From Algoriphagus sp. (GTDB lineage Bacteria > Bacteroidota > Bacteroidia > Cytophagales > Cyclobacteriaceae): 14,854 bases of DNA. The DNA lies in assembly GCA_023255285.1 (NCBI GenBank), contig JALRIY010000039.1, positions 1 through 14,854 of the forward strand, in the 5' to 3' direction. Both the position numbers and the translations under genes were made by a program. A model generated the notes under the pieces. That model made no database searches. It saw only the letters and a program-made list of their open reading frames with translations, and was not told the DNA's origin. This document shows, one piece after another, positions 1 to 5,973 of the stretch; within the stretch, counting starts at the first letter, position 1, and the number at the start of each line of letters is the position of its first letter.

Positions 1-1
1 C

Positions 2-991
2 AAGCATGCTGGAAGCATTAGCCGTGCAAGTTCTGAGATCCGAGAAAAGTTTTACCAACTCAAAAGAGGGGCAATTCCTTACCAAGTGGCAGATTTAGGG
101 GATCTTATTTCTGGTGATAGCCTGAACGATACCTACCAAAATATTCGACAGGTAGGGGAGCACCTGATGCGGCAACAGATTTTGCCGATCTTTTTTGGGG
201 GTTCCCACGATCTGGATTATGGGCAATACCTTTCCTACCAGAAATTGAAAAAGCTGGTTACGCTACTCACAGTGGATTCCAAAATTGATATGGAAGAAAC
301 AGGGCCAGAAAGTGATCGACATACCCAAGAGATCGTGCTGCATCAGCCTAATTTCTTATTTTCTTCCACCCATTTGGGGTACCAGAGTTTTCTAGTGGAT
401 CCTTTTTTATTGAGCGCATTGGAGAAGCTTTATTTTGAAACTAAGCGGCTAGGCCAGCTTCGAGATAAGTTTCAGGAAGTTGAGCCTCTGGTTCGCGATG
501 CAGACCTAGTCAGCTTTGATTTGAGTGTAATTCAGTCTTCTGTTGCTCCAGGTGCTGTGGATGCGCAGCCATTTGGATTGACGGGTGATGAAGCAAGTCA
601 GATTTGTTGGTTTGCGGGAGCAAATGAAAAGCTAAGTTCCTTTGGGATATACGGTTACGACCCCTATTTCGACGATACGCATAATAAAACTGCACAAGTG
701 GCAGCGGTCATGATCTGGTACTTTATAGAAGGTTTTTATAGTAGAAAGGATTCCTTATCCTTCAAGAGTGCTGCCTACCTGAAATATACTGTTTCTATGG
801 ATTCAAAGCCCAATACCCTGGTGTTTTACAAGAGCAAGCGAAGTGGAAAATGGTGGATGGAAATTCCCTACCAGGATGCAAGTCGGTTTGAGCGGGTAAG
901 TATTGTTCCTTGCAGCTATTCAGACTACCAACAAGCACAGCAAGGAGAAATTCCAGAACGCTGGGTAACTGCACAAATTAAGTTCTATTGA
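2..991 (+). CDS. Formimidoylglutamase-like arginase-fold protein, 5' end outside window
   Basis: The frame is already open at base 2, so the gene begins upstream. The GTG at 86 is internal and should not be used as the start. About 329 residues are visible. The arginase/ureohydrolase fold is indicated by FFGGSHD (bases about 196-216), the VDSKID segment, and SFDLSVIQSSVAPGA (about 511-555). In active arginases and formimidoylglutamases these places read GG.HD, DAHxD and SxDxDxxDP. Here the His of the second motif is Lys, and the second Asp of the third motif is Ser, so the di-manganese site looks incomplete. A C-terminal part of about 70 residues (FYKSKRSGKWWMEIPY, then RFERVSIVPCSYSDYQ) lies beyond the hydrolase fold and resembles the Bacteroidota family annotated as formimidoylglutamase. 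Real hydrolase activity is doubtful. The stop overlaps the next ATG (TGATG). Family assignment is firm; function is unknown. Confidence 0.85.
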   Translation, partial: KHAGSISRASSEIREKFYQLKRGAIPYQVADLGDLISGDSLNDTYQNIRQVGEHLMRQQILPIFFGGSHDLDYGQYLSYQKLKKLVTLLTVDSKIDMEETGPESDRHTQEIVLHQPNFLFSSTHLGYQSFLVDPFLLSALEKLYFETKRLGQLRDKFQEVEPLVRDADLVSFDLSVIQSSVAPGAVDAQPFGLTGDEASQICWFAGANEKLSSFGIYGYDPYFDDTHNKTAQVAAVMIWYFIEGFYSRKDSLSFKSAAYLKYTVSMDSKPNTLVFYKSKRSGKWWMEIPYQDASRFERVSIVPCSYSDYQQAQQGEIPERWVTAQIKFY

Positions 992-1239
992 TGCATTGTT
1001 ATACGCGTCAACAGCTAGCGCTGCGAAATGGTCAGGATAAGCCTGAAATATGGGTAGCCTTTCAAGGAGTTATTTATGACGTGACTTCTTCCAGGCTTTG
1101 GAAAAATGGAAAGCACTACGAACATTGGGCTGGCCAGGATTTGACCAGAGAATTGAAAGACGCGCCACACACCGAAAAAGTTTTTAAAAAATTTGAGGCC
1201 ATTGGCCACCTTCAACCAGATGATTTTAATAGCAGATAG
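991..1239 (+). CDS. Small cytochrome b5-like heme/steroid-binding protein
   Basis: This 82-residue soluble protein matches the pattern of the short cytochrome-b5-like family (COG4892 type): YTRQQLALRNG, then WVAFQGVIYDVTSSRLWKNG, then HYEHWAGQDLTRELKDAPH, ending in FEAIGHL. The classical b5 HPGG heme loop is absent. His42, His45, His60 and His73 are possible iron ligands, which cannot be settled by eye. I use the ATG at 991, which shares its A with the upstream TGA, in preference to the TTG three bases earlier. The gene overlaps the downstream kinase start by 20 bases, so it sits in a coupled operon with a sugar kinase and MurQ. There is no signal peptide or membrane segment, so it should be cytoplasmic. 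Its role in that operon is unknown. Confidence 0.8.
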   Translation: MHCYTRQQLALRNGQDKPEIWVAFQGVIYDVTSSRLWKNGKHYEHWAGQDLTRELKDAPHTEKVFKKFEAIGHLQPDDFNSR

Positions 1240-2062
1240 TGGATCAAGTAAAACCGATTGGCGGGTAATCCACAAAGACGGCCAAATCAGTCAGTATCGA
1301 GGGATAGGGTTTAACCCCTACTACCTGAGTGTGGAAGAGATGACTGCGCAGTTGAAACAGGAATTTTTGTTGAATTTTTCCGATCAAGTGGAAGAGATTT
1401 TTTATTATGGGGCGGGATGTGCTGCTCCTGAAAAGAAGGTGGAGGTAGCGCAAGCCCTGCGTGCTATTTTCCCAATTGCAGAAATTCAAATAGATCATGA
1501 TCTCTTGGCTGCAGCCAAAGCGACCTGTGGACATCGTGCTGGCATTGCCTGCATTTTAGGAACTGGTTCAAATAGCTGCGATTACGATGGAGAAAATATA
1601 ATTGCCTCACGGCCAGCCGCAGGGTATATTTTGGGTGATGAAGGAGGAGGAAGTGATGTGGGCAGGAAATTTTTGCAAGATTTTATACATGAAGAAATGC
1701 CTGCGGCCATTCGCCAAGCTGCAATTGACCATTTTCAACTTTCTCAGTATGGTATTCAAGAGCAGGTCTATCGCAAGCCGTTTCCCAACCGCTACCTAGC
1801 AAGTTTTTGTCGTTTTATTACTGAGCACAAAGAGGATCCGTATTGTTATGGTTTGTATTACGACGCATTTCAAAAATTCTTTAGCAAGCATGTTTGTAAA
1901 TACCCCGATTTTAAATCCAAGCCAGTTCACTTTGTAGGCTCTATTGCCTATTACAACGCTACTATTCTCCGTAAAGCAGCAACAGATCGGGGAATGCAGG
2001 TAGGCCTAATTTTAGAAAGCCCAATTGCAGGACTCACCCTTTACCACCAGGAAATGGTATGA
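1220..2062 (+). CDS. BadF/BadG-family amino-sugar kinase (GlcNAc or MurNAc kinase candidate)
   Basis: This 280-residue ASKHA-fold ATPase resembles N-acetylglucosamine kinases. Residues 6-14 (DSGSSKTDW) form phosphate loop 1, Asp94 lies in a DHDLLAAAKA segment near the expected catalytic base, residues 115-119 (GTGSN) are phosphate loop 2, GDEGGGSDVGR (139-149) is the family's conserved loop, and VGSIA (239-243) is the adenosine motif. I chose the ATG at 1220 because the canonical N-terminus MILIADSGS starts there; the upstream TTG at 1193 adds nine unlikely residues. The gene overlaps murQ by ATGA, implying translational coupling. Known BadF relatives such as clostridial MurK phosphorylate MurNAc and GlcNAc. 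Because the next gene consumes MurNAc-6-phosphate, a MurK-like role is a reasonable inference, but sugar specificity cannot be read from sequence. Confidence 0.85.
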   Translation: MILIADSGSSKTDWRVIHKDGQISQYRGIGFNPYYLSVEEMTAQLKQEFLLNFSDQVEEIFYYGAGCAAPEKKVEVAQALRAIFPIAEIQIDHDLLAAAKATCGHRAGIACILGTGSNSCDYDGENIIASRPAAGYILGDEGGGSDVGRKFLQDFIHEEMPAAIRQAAIDHFQLSQYGIQEQVYRKPFPNRYLASFCRFITEHKEDPYCYGLYYDAFQKFFSKHVCKYPDFKSKPVHFVGSIAYYNATILRKAATDRGMQVGLILESPIAGLTLYHQEMV

Positions 2063-2880
2063 AAAAAATAACTGAGAGTAGCTCTAGCTACGATAATTTG
2101 GAGCAGATGTCTGCCTTCGAGTTGGTTGAAAAAATCAATATGGAGGATCATCAGGTTGCTCCGGCTGTCCAGCAAAAATTACAACAAATTTCGGCCTTGG
2201 TGGATGCTATTGTGCCTAGAATGCGTGAAGGTGGACGGCTTTTTTACATAGGTGCCGGTACAAGTGGACGCTTGGGAATTTTGGATGCCTCTGAGTGTCC
2301 ACCTACCTACGGTGTACCTCACGATTGGGTCATCGGTCTTATTGCAGGTGGAGATTCAGCTATTCGAAAAGCGGTGGAGCATGCTGAAGATGATATGGAG
2401 CAGGCATGGAAAGATATACAGGCACACGGGTTTTCAACTTTGGATACGGTGATAGGCATTGCCGCTTCTGGAAGTACTCCCTATGTGTTGGGAGGCGTTC
2501 GGAAGGCCAAAGAAATGGGCTTGCTTACGGGAGGGATTTCTTGTAACCCTGATTCTCCATTAGGCAAGGAGGTGGATCATCCCCTAGAGGTGGTGGTAGG
2601 CCCAGAGTTTGTTACAGGAAGTACACGAATGAAATCAGGGACGGCACAAAAGCTGGTCTTGAATATGATTTCTACCGCAGTGATGGTCAAATTGGGACGA
2701 GTGAAAGGCAATAAAATGGTAGACATGCAGCTTTCTAATGCCAAGTTAGTAGATCGAGGAACCAAAATGATCATGGAGGCTACAGGAGTATCCTACGAAT
2801 TGGCAAATGAATTACTCCTTACCCAGGGCTCTGTTCGCCATGCAACAGAATATTATTACAAAAATAAAGGAGTATACTAA
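2059..2880 (+). CDS. murQ: N-acetylmuramic acid 6-phosphate etherase
   Basis: MurQ cleaves the lactyl ether of MurNAc-6-phosphate to give GlcNAc-6-phosphate and D-lactate in cell-wall recycling. The 273-residue product has the N-terminal TESSSSYDNLEQMS segment, the SIS sugar-phosphate loop GAGTSGRLGILDASECPPT (65-83) and GSTRMKSGTAQK further on. Glu79 (in ASECPP) and Glu110 (in HAEDD) have the 31-residue spacing of the two catalytic glutamates known in characterised MurQ proteins. It is shorter than the roughly 300-residue enterobacterial enzyme because the C-terminal helical tail is reduced; I see no frameshift. It overlaps the upstream kinase by four bases, forming a kinase-etherase salvage pair. 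No GlcNAc-6-P deacetylase or transporter is in view. Identity is near certain. Confidence 0.97.
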   Translation: MKKITESSSSYDNLEQMSAFELVEKINMEDHQVAPAVQQKLQQISALVDAIVPRMREGGRLFYIGAGTSGRLGILDASECPPTYGVPHDWVIGLIAGGDSAIRKAVEHAEDDMEQAWKDIQAHGFSTLDTVIGIAASGSTPYVLGGVRKAKEMGLLTGGISCNPDSPLGKEVDHPLEVVVGPEFVTGSTRMKSGTAQKLVLNMISTAVMVKLGRVKGNKMVDMQLSNAKLVDRGTKMIMEATGVSYELANELLLTQGSVRHATEYYYKNKGVY

Positions 2881-2900
2881 AGAATATTTTGAATTTTGAA

Positions 2901-2930
2901 TTTGTATTGCTAGCAATACACCTATCTTTG
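2901..2930 (+). promoter_or_regulatory. Bacteroidota-type promoter for the pseudouridine synthase gene
   Basis: TTTG at 2901-2904 and TATCTTTG at 2923-2930 match the -33 (TTTG) and -7 (TAnnTTTG) elements, with an 18-base spacer. Transcription should start around 2936-2940, giving a leader of about 65 bases before the ATG at 3003. The spacer is almost wholly occupied by a palindrome. Confidence 0.7.
2903..2920. repeat. 18-bp perfect palindrome inside the promoter spacer
   Basis: TGTATTGCTAGCAATACA equals its own reverse complement over all 18 bases and sits between the -33 and -7 elements. A dimeric regulator bound here would block RNA polymerase, so an operator is the natural reading. No U-tract follows, so a terminator for murQ is less likely. 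No regulator gene is visible nearby. Confidence 0.6.
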
Positions 2931-2981
2931 CAAACCCAATAAACCTTTGAAATTCAGAAGGTAAGTACAATCAACCCCCTA

Positions 2982-2995
2982 CAGCAGTGATGCTG
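2982..2995 (+). promoter_or_regulatory. Small GUGA-loop hairpin just upstream of the 3003 start codon
   Basis: CAGCA / TGCTG (2982-2986, 2991-2995) pair around a GTGA loop, a GNRA-type tetraloop, ending seven bases before the ATG at 3003. It would lie where a ribosome-binding site is expected, and no clear Shine-Dalgarno is present. It might tune translation, but a five-pair stem can also occur by chance. Confidence 0.3.
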
Positions 2996-3002
2996 CAATA
3001 GC

Positions 3003-4427
3003 ATGAAAAAAAATAATCCAAGAAAACCATTTTTTGGTTCGGACAAACAAGAGAGAGAAGGCGCTAGCAACAAAAAATCGCCGAGAGAATCTTTCTCCTC
3101 GAAAAAAGAAAACTCTTCAGATTCAGGAAAAGGTAAATTCTTTGGAAAAAAAGAAGGTGCTGCTGAAAAGAAGCCTTTCGAAAAGAGAAACGCAGAAGGA
3201 GCTACGAATAAAGGGGCTTCAAAAGGTAGATTTTTTAAAGAGCAACCGGCCGCAGCAGGGGAAGGTAGATCTTCTCGTGGGGATAGGTCTTCCGATTGGA
3301 AGGAGAAAAAAACTTTTGGAGACTCACAGAATCGATTTAAAAAAGGAGATAGCCGAGGAGAAAAAAAATTTGAAGGGAAATTCAACGAGTCTAGTCCTCG
3401 TCCAGCGCGTAGTGAAAAACTTGGATTCAAGAAAGGGGAGTATTCGAAGCCCTCTTCTTTCTCCAAAGGTAAAGGAGGGAGAACCAATTTTTCTGAAGAT
3501 AAAACTCCCCTTGCTCCAGGAGAAAGACGTGTGTACAAAGGGAGGGGAAAAGACCAAAAGCCAATATTTGGGGTTGAATCCAAGCAATTCACAAGTGATG
3601 GGCCCACAGAAAAAAGGGGATTCGGGAAGAATAGAAGTAAGTTTATAGAGCTAAACGCGGAACGGCCGACGTATGATTTTGATAAGTTACCTCAGAAAAA
3701 AAAGCAAAAAGAAGCGGAGGAGTTGATTCGTCTCAACAAATACGTGGCAAATTCAGGTATTTGTAGCCGCAGGGAGGCTGATGAGCTTATTTTGAAGGGT
3801 TTGGTAGTAGTCAATGGTGTGGTGGTTCAGGAGATGGGCTACAAGGTGAAAAAGACAGATCATGTAGTTTTTCAAGGAAAGAAAATTAATCCTGAAAAGC
3901 CGGTTTATGTCTTACTGAATAAGCCAAAGGATTTTATTACCACTACAGAAGATCCCATGGAGCGAAAGACGGTGATGAAATTGGTAGAAAATGCCTGTGA
4001 GGAGCGAATTTTTCCTGTTGGCCGTTTGGATAGAAATACAACAGGTTTGTTGGTTTTTACAAATGACGGTGAACTAGCAGCTAAGTTATCTCATCCTTCC
4101 AATGAGATTAAGAAAATTTATCAAGTAACCTTGGATAAGCCATTGACGGCTAAGGATGAGGAAGATATTAGGGAGGGACTTACTTTGGAGGATGGGGATG
4201 CCAAGGTAGATGATCTGCAAGTGCTCTCCAAAGATAGGGCCATCCTAGGTTTAGAAATCCACATTGGTAGAAACCGAATTGTGAGACGAATTTTTTCACA
4301 TCTGGGCTATGAGGTAGTGGCTTTGGATCGAGTGATGTATGCTGGTTTAGATAAGAAAGATTTAAAGCGTGGTCATTACCGCTTTCTTTCTGAACAAGAG
4401 GTGATCCGTTTGAAATATTATATTTAA
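3003..4427 (+). CDS. RsuA/RluB-family rRNA pseudouridine synthase with long basic disordered N-terminus
   Basis: This is a 474-residue cytoplasmic RNA-modifying enzyme. Residues 1 to about 235 are low-complexity and rich in Lys, Gly, Ser, Phe, Arg and Glu, with recurring KKG/FGKK/SRGEKKFE-like patches and no hydrophobic core; they look intrinsically disordered and RNA-binding. An S4 RNA-binding domain follows from about 241 (IRLNKYVANSGICSRREAD) to about 295. The catalytic domain carries GRLDRNTTGLLVFTNDG with the nucleophile Asp343, then a conserved RIVRRIFSHLGYEV segment. This is the RsuA/RluB/RluE subfamily, which modifies single uridines in rRNA; large-subunit uridine (RluB-like) is likely but not proven. 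Typical members have about 240-300 residues, so the N-terminal tail explains the excess. The tail's coding strand is purine-rich with A8 tracts at the start and near 3361-3368. It is transcribed alone from its own promoter. Confidence 0.92.
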   Translation: MKKNNPRKPFFGSDKQEREGASNKKSPRESFSSKKENSSDSGKGKFFGKKEGAAEKKPFEKRNAEGATNKGASKGRFFKEQPAAAGEGRSSRGDRSSDWKEKKTFGDSQNRFKKGDSRGEKKFEGKFNESSPRPARSEKLGFKKGEYSKPSSFSKGKGGRTNFSEDKTPLAPGERRVYKGRGKDQKPIFGVESKQFTSDGPTEKRGFGKNRSKFIELNAERPTYDFDKLPQKKKQKEAEELIRLNKYVANSGICSRREADELILKGLVVVNGVVVQEMGYKVKKTDHVVFQGKKINPEKPVYVLLNKPKDFITTTEDPMERKTVMKLVENACEERIFPVGRLDRNTTGLLVFTNDGELAAKLSHPSNEIKKIYQVTLDKPLTAKDEEDIREGLTLEDGDAKVDDLQVLSKDRAILGLEIHIGRNRIVRRIFSHLGYEVVALDRVMYAGLDKKDLKRGHYRFLSEQEVIRLKYYI

Positions 4428-4453
4428 GAAAAGGGGTCTTTGCCCCTTTTCTT
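4426..4453. terminator. Bidirectional rho-independent terminator between convergent genes
   Basis: AAGAAAAGGGG (4426-4436) pairs perfectly with CCCCTTTTCTT (4443-4453) around loop TCTTTG. The eleven-pair stem has A-rich and U-rich flanks on both sides. It overlaps the TAA of the pseudouridine synthase gene and ends one base short of the thioredoxin stop codon on the other strand, so it can end both transcripts. Confidence 0.85.
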
Positions 4454-4759
4454 TTATAGTACAGCTTTGAGCTGTTTTATTAATTCAGCACGGGTGAGTA
4501 GTCCTCCTTTACGCCACAAGATTTTCCCTCTTTTAAAGAGCATGAGGTGTGGAATAGAACGTATAGCAAACTGTTGGGCGAGCTGTGGATGCTTGTCTAC
4601 ATTTACTTTGAATAGTGTAACTTTCCCTTCAAGTTCGTCAATGACCTTTTCCACAATTGGTGTTAAAGTTTGGCAAGGGCCACACCAATCTGCATAAAAG
4701 TCAACTAGGAGGGGTTCTTGACTTTTTAGTAAGGTTTCTTTGGGTGATTTTTTAGGCAT
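4454..4759 (-). CDS. trxA: Thioredoxin
   Basis: This 101-residue thioredoxin-fold protein has the active site WCGPC (Cys26, Cys29), preceded by the conserved LLVDFYAD strand, and the cis-proline at Pro70 in RSIPH, where His replaces the usual Thr. It is a cytoplasmic dithiol reductant, with no signal peptide. I use the ATG at 4757-4759. A GTG at 4774 would extend the frame by five residues but lies in the stem of the upstream terminator. The chosen ATG begins immediately after that terminator's T7 tract, leaving no room for a ribosome-binding site and no obvious promoter. Expression therefore depends either on readthrough from the ompH genes or on a promoter inside the ompH coding end. The fold is certain; the start codon is less so. 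Confidence 0.93.
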   Translation of the reverse strand: MPKKSPKETLLKSQEPLLVDFYADWCGPCQTLTPIVEKVIDELEGKVTLFKVNVDKHPQLAQQFAIRSIPHLMLFKRGKILWRKGGLLTRAELIKQLKAVL

Positions 4760-4783
4760 AAAAAAACCGGCCACTAGGGCCGG
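4760..4783 (-). terminator. Rho-independent terminator after the second ompH gene
   Basis: Read on the minus strand, CCGGCC-CTAGT-GGCCGG (4783-4767) is followed by T7 (4766-4760). An A6 tract three bases upstream of the stem can extend pairing. It begins ten bases after the ompH stop. The U-tract runs straight into the thioredoxin ATG, so this element may act as a partial terminator or attenuator for thioredoxin rather than as a simple gene end. Confidence 0.8.
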
Positions 4784-4793
4784 CCATTTTTTA

Positions 4794-5342
4794 TTAGTTT
4801 TGAGCAGGTCTTTCTGGAATTGGGATTCCCAATTTGGTTAATACCAATTCAGTGAACTTATCTTCCTCTTTTGTGTACAACAAGATAGGTGATTGTCCAG
4901 CAGTTTCCGCAAAGATATGAGTATAACTGTTTTCTGCAGCTACCGCATTAATAGCGTTTATTACTTTGGTTTGTACAGGCTCCAACAATTCTTGAAGTTT
5001 GCGCTGATACGATACTTGAGCATCTTGCTCGTACTTTTGTAGATCGTCTCTAAGTTTGGTTAATTCTTGTTCTTTTGTTGCTCTAGCAGTTTCAGTCATC
5101 GTTGGAGCAGCTTGTTGGTACGCTTCTACTTGTTTTTGAAAGTCTGCAGCTTTGGTTTGGATGTTCGTTTGAAGCTGGGTTTGGTAATCTTGTACATCAG
5201 CTCCAATTTGCTCCATTTCTGGCATCAGGTCCATAATTAATTCTACGCTCGTGTACCCGATTTTGATAGTGCTTTGAGCTTGGGCGGTGAATCCTACCAA
5301 TAGCAAGGCTAGAGAAGCTAGGATAACGTTTACTTTCATCAT
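4794..5342 (-). CDS. OmpH/Skp-family periplasmic chaperone (distal copy)
   Basis: This 182-residue precursor has a signal peptide of about 22 residues (hydrophobic LASLALLLVGF, then TAQA|Q). The mature protein starts with the OmpH-type KIGYTSVELIM strand, then a long Gln/Ala/Thr-rich helical region of roughly residues 40-125 expected to form the tentacle-like coiled coil. It ends with the small beta segment NSYTHIFAETAGQSPILLYT and a C-terminal helix. Skp relatives are trimers that hold unfolded outer-membrane proteins on their way to BamA. It follows a paralogue by 11 bases in the same transcript and is followed by a terminator. Start is ATG at 5342; the adjacent ATG at 5339 is equally possible. 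Trimer formation and clients are inferred from the family. Confidence 0.88.
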   Translation of the reverse strand: MMKVNVILASLALLLVGFTAQAQSTIKIGYTSVELIMDLMPEMEQIGADVQDYQTQLQTNIQTKAADFQKQVEAYQQAAPTMTETARATKEQELTKLRDDLQKYEQDAQVSYQRKLQELLEPVQTKVINAINAVAAENSYTHIFAETAGQSPILLYTKEEDKFTELVLTKLGIPIPERPAQN

Positions 5343-5353
5343 TTGGTGTGTAT

Positions 5354-5893
5354 TTAATTGTTTTCTTCAATTCCTAATTCTTCCAAGACAAACTCTGAAT
5401 AATCATGCCTTGGATCTGTGTAAATAATTGCAGAGGGGCCTGCAGCTTTATCGAAAAGGACAGCGAGGTTATTTTTTCGCGATACTTTTTCAATGGCATC
5501 GTAAATTTTGGATTGTAAGGGTTGAAGGAGTTCTGCCTGCTTTTGGAAGTATACTCCATCTATCCCAAACACCCGACTCGTAAATTCTTGCGAAGCCTTT
5601 TGCTTCGCCCTAATTGCGTCAATTCGCTTCTGGTACATCTCTTCCGTAAGAAGAACTTCCTCTGCCTTGAGCTGTGAGGAAAGTTCTTTAACTTCCTGCT
5701 CCAAATTTTGTGCCTCTTTTTTCCATTCCTCACTCAGTTTTTTCAACTCTTCCTGTACTAGTTTGTAGTCAGGATGTTTGTTTAGAATGTATTCAGAATC
5801 GATGTACCCAAATTTTTGGGCTGCTAGAGGCCCAGAATACAAGACAATGAAAAGTAAAAGTACAATTTTGAATGATTTATTTATGCGTTCCAT
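5354..5893 (-). CDS. OmpH/Skp-family periplasmic chaperone (proximal copy)
   Basis: This 179-residue precursor has a signal peptide of about 25 residues (IVLLLFIVLYSGPLAA|Q). The mature part begins KFGYIDSEYIL, the usual OmpH start, followed by a Lys/Glu-rich helical stretch (about residues 38-115) with heptad-like spacing. Its tail NLAVLFDKAAGPSAIIYTDPRHDYSEFVLEELGI aligns by eye with that of the downstream paralogue. It is the first chaperone gene after bamA, with an 80-base gap, and probably belongs to the same transcript. Its helices are strongly charged whereas those of the second copy are Gln/Ala/Thr-rich, suggesting different clients or a mixed oligomer; that is inference. Confidence 0.88.
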   Translation of the reverse strand: MERINKSFKIVLLLFIVLYSGPLAAQKFGYIDSEYILNKHPDYKLVQEELKKLSEEWKKEAQNLEQEVKELSSQLKAEEVLLTEEMYQKRIDAIRAKQKASQEFTSRVFGIDGVYFQKQAELLQPLQSKIYDAIEKVSRKNNLAVLFDKAAGPSAIIYTDPRHDYSEFVLEELGIEENN

Positions 5894-5973
5894 CTTTTTT
5901 TGGATTCGTTTCTGCGAACAAAATTTTAGTTTTTTCCTAACATAAAATACTAAACGCGCTGAATTCTAAAAGA

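Noticed and set aside
86..991. GTG at 86 as the true start of the first gene
   Set aside because: The reading frame continues upstream to base 2 with family-like sequence (HAGSISRASSEIREKFYQL), so the gene is simply cut by the window edge.
2881..2920. Palindrome at 2903-2920 as a murQ terminator
   Set aside because: There is no T-tract after it and its stem is AT-rich. The fit between promoter elements is better.
2954..3607. A 217-codon antisense open frame, and a 204-codon frame at 3034-3648, overlapping the start of the pseudouridine synthase gene
   Set aside because: The purine-rich Lys/Gly/Ser/Arg coding strand has few stop codons in any frame. Neither translation has a recognisable domain, and the S4/catalytic frame is continuous with the tail.
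4440..4697. Plus-strand open frame opposite thioredoxin
   Set aside because: It begins inside the bidirectional terminator and is a mirror of the thioredoxin coding sequence, with no family resemblance of its own.
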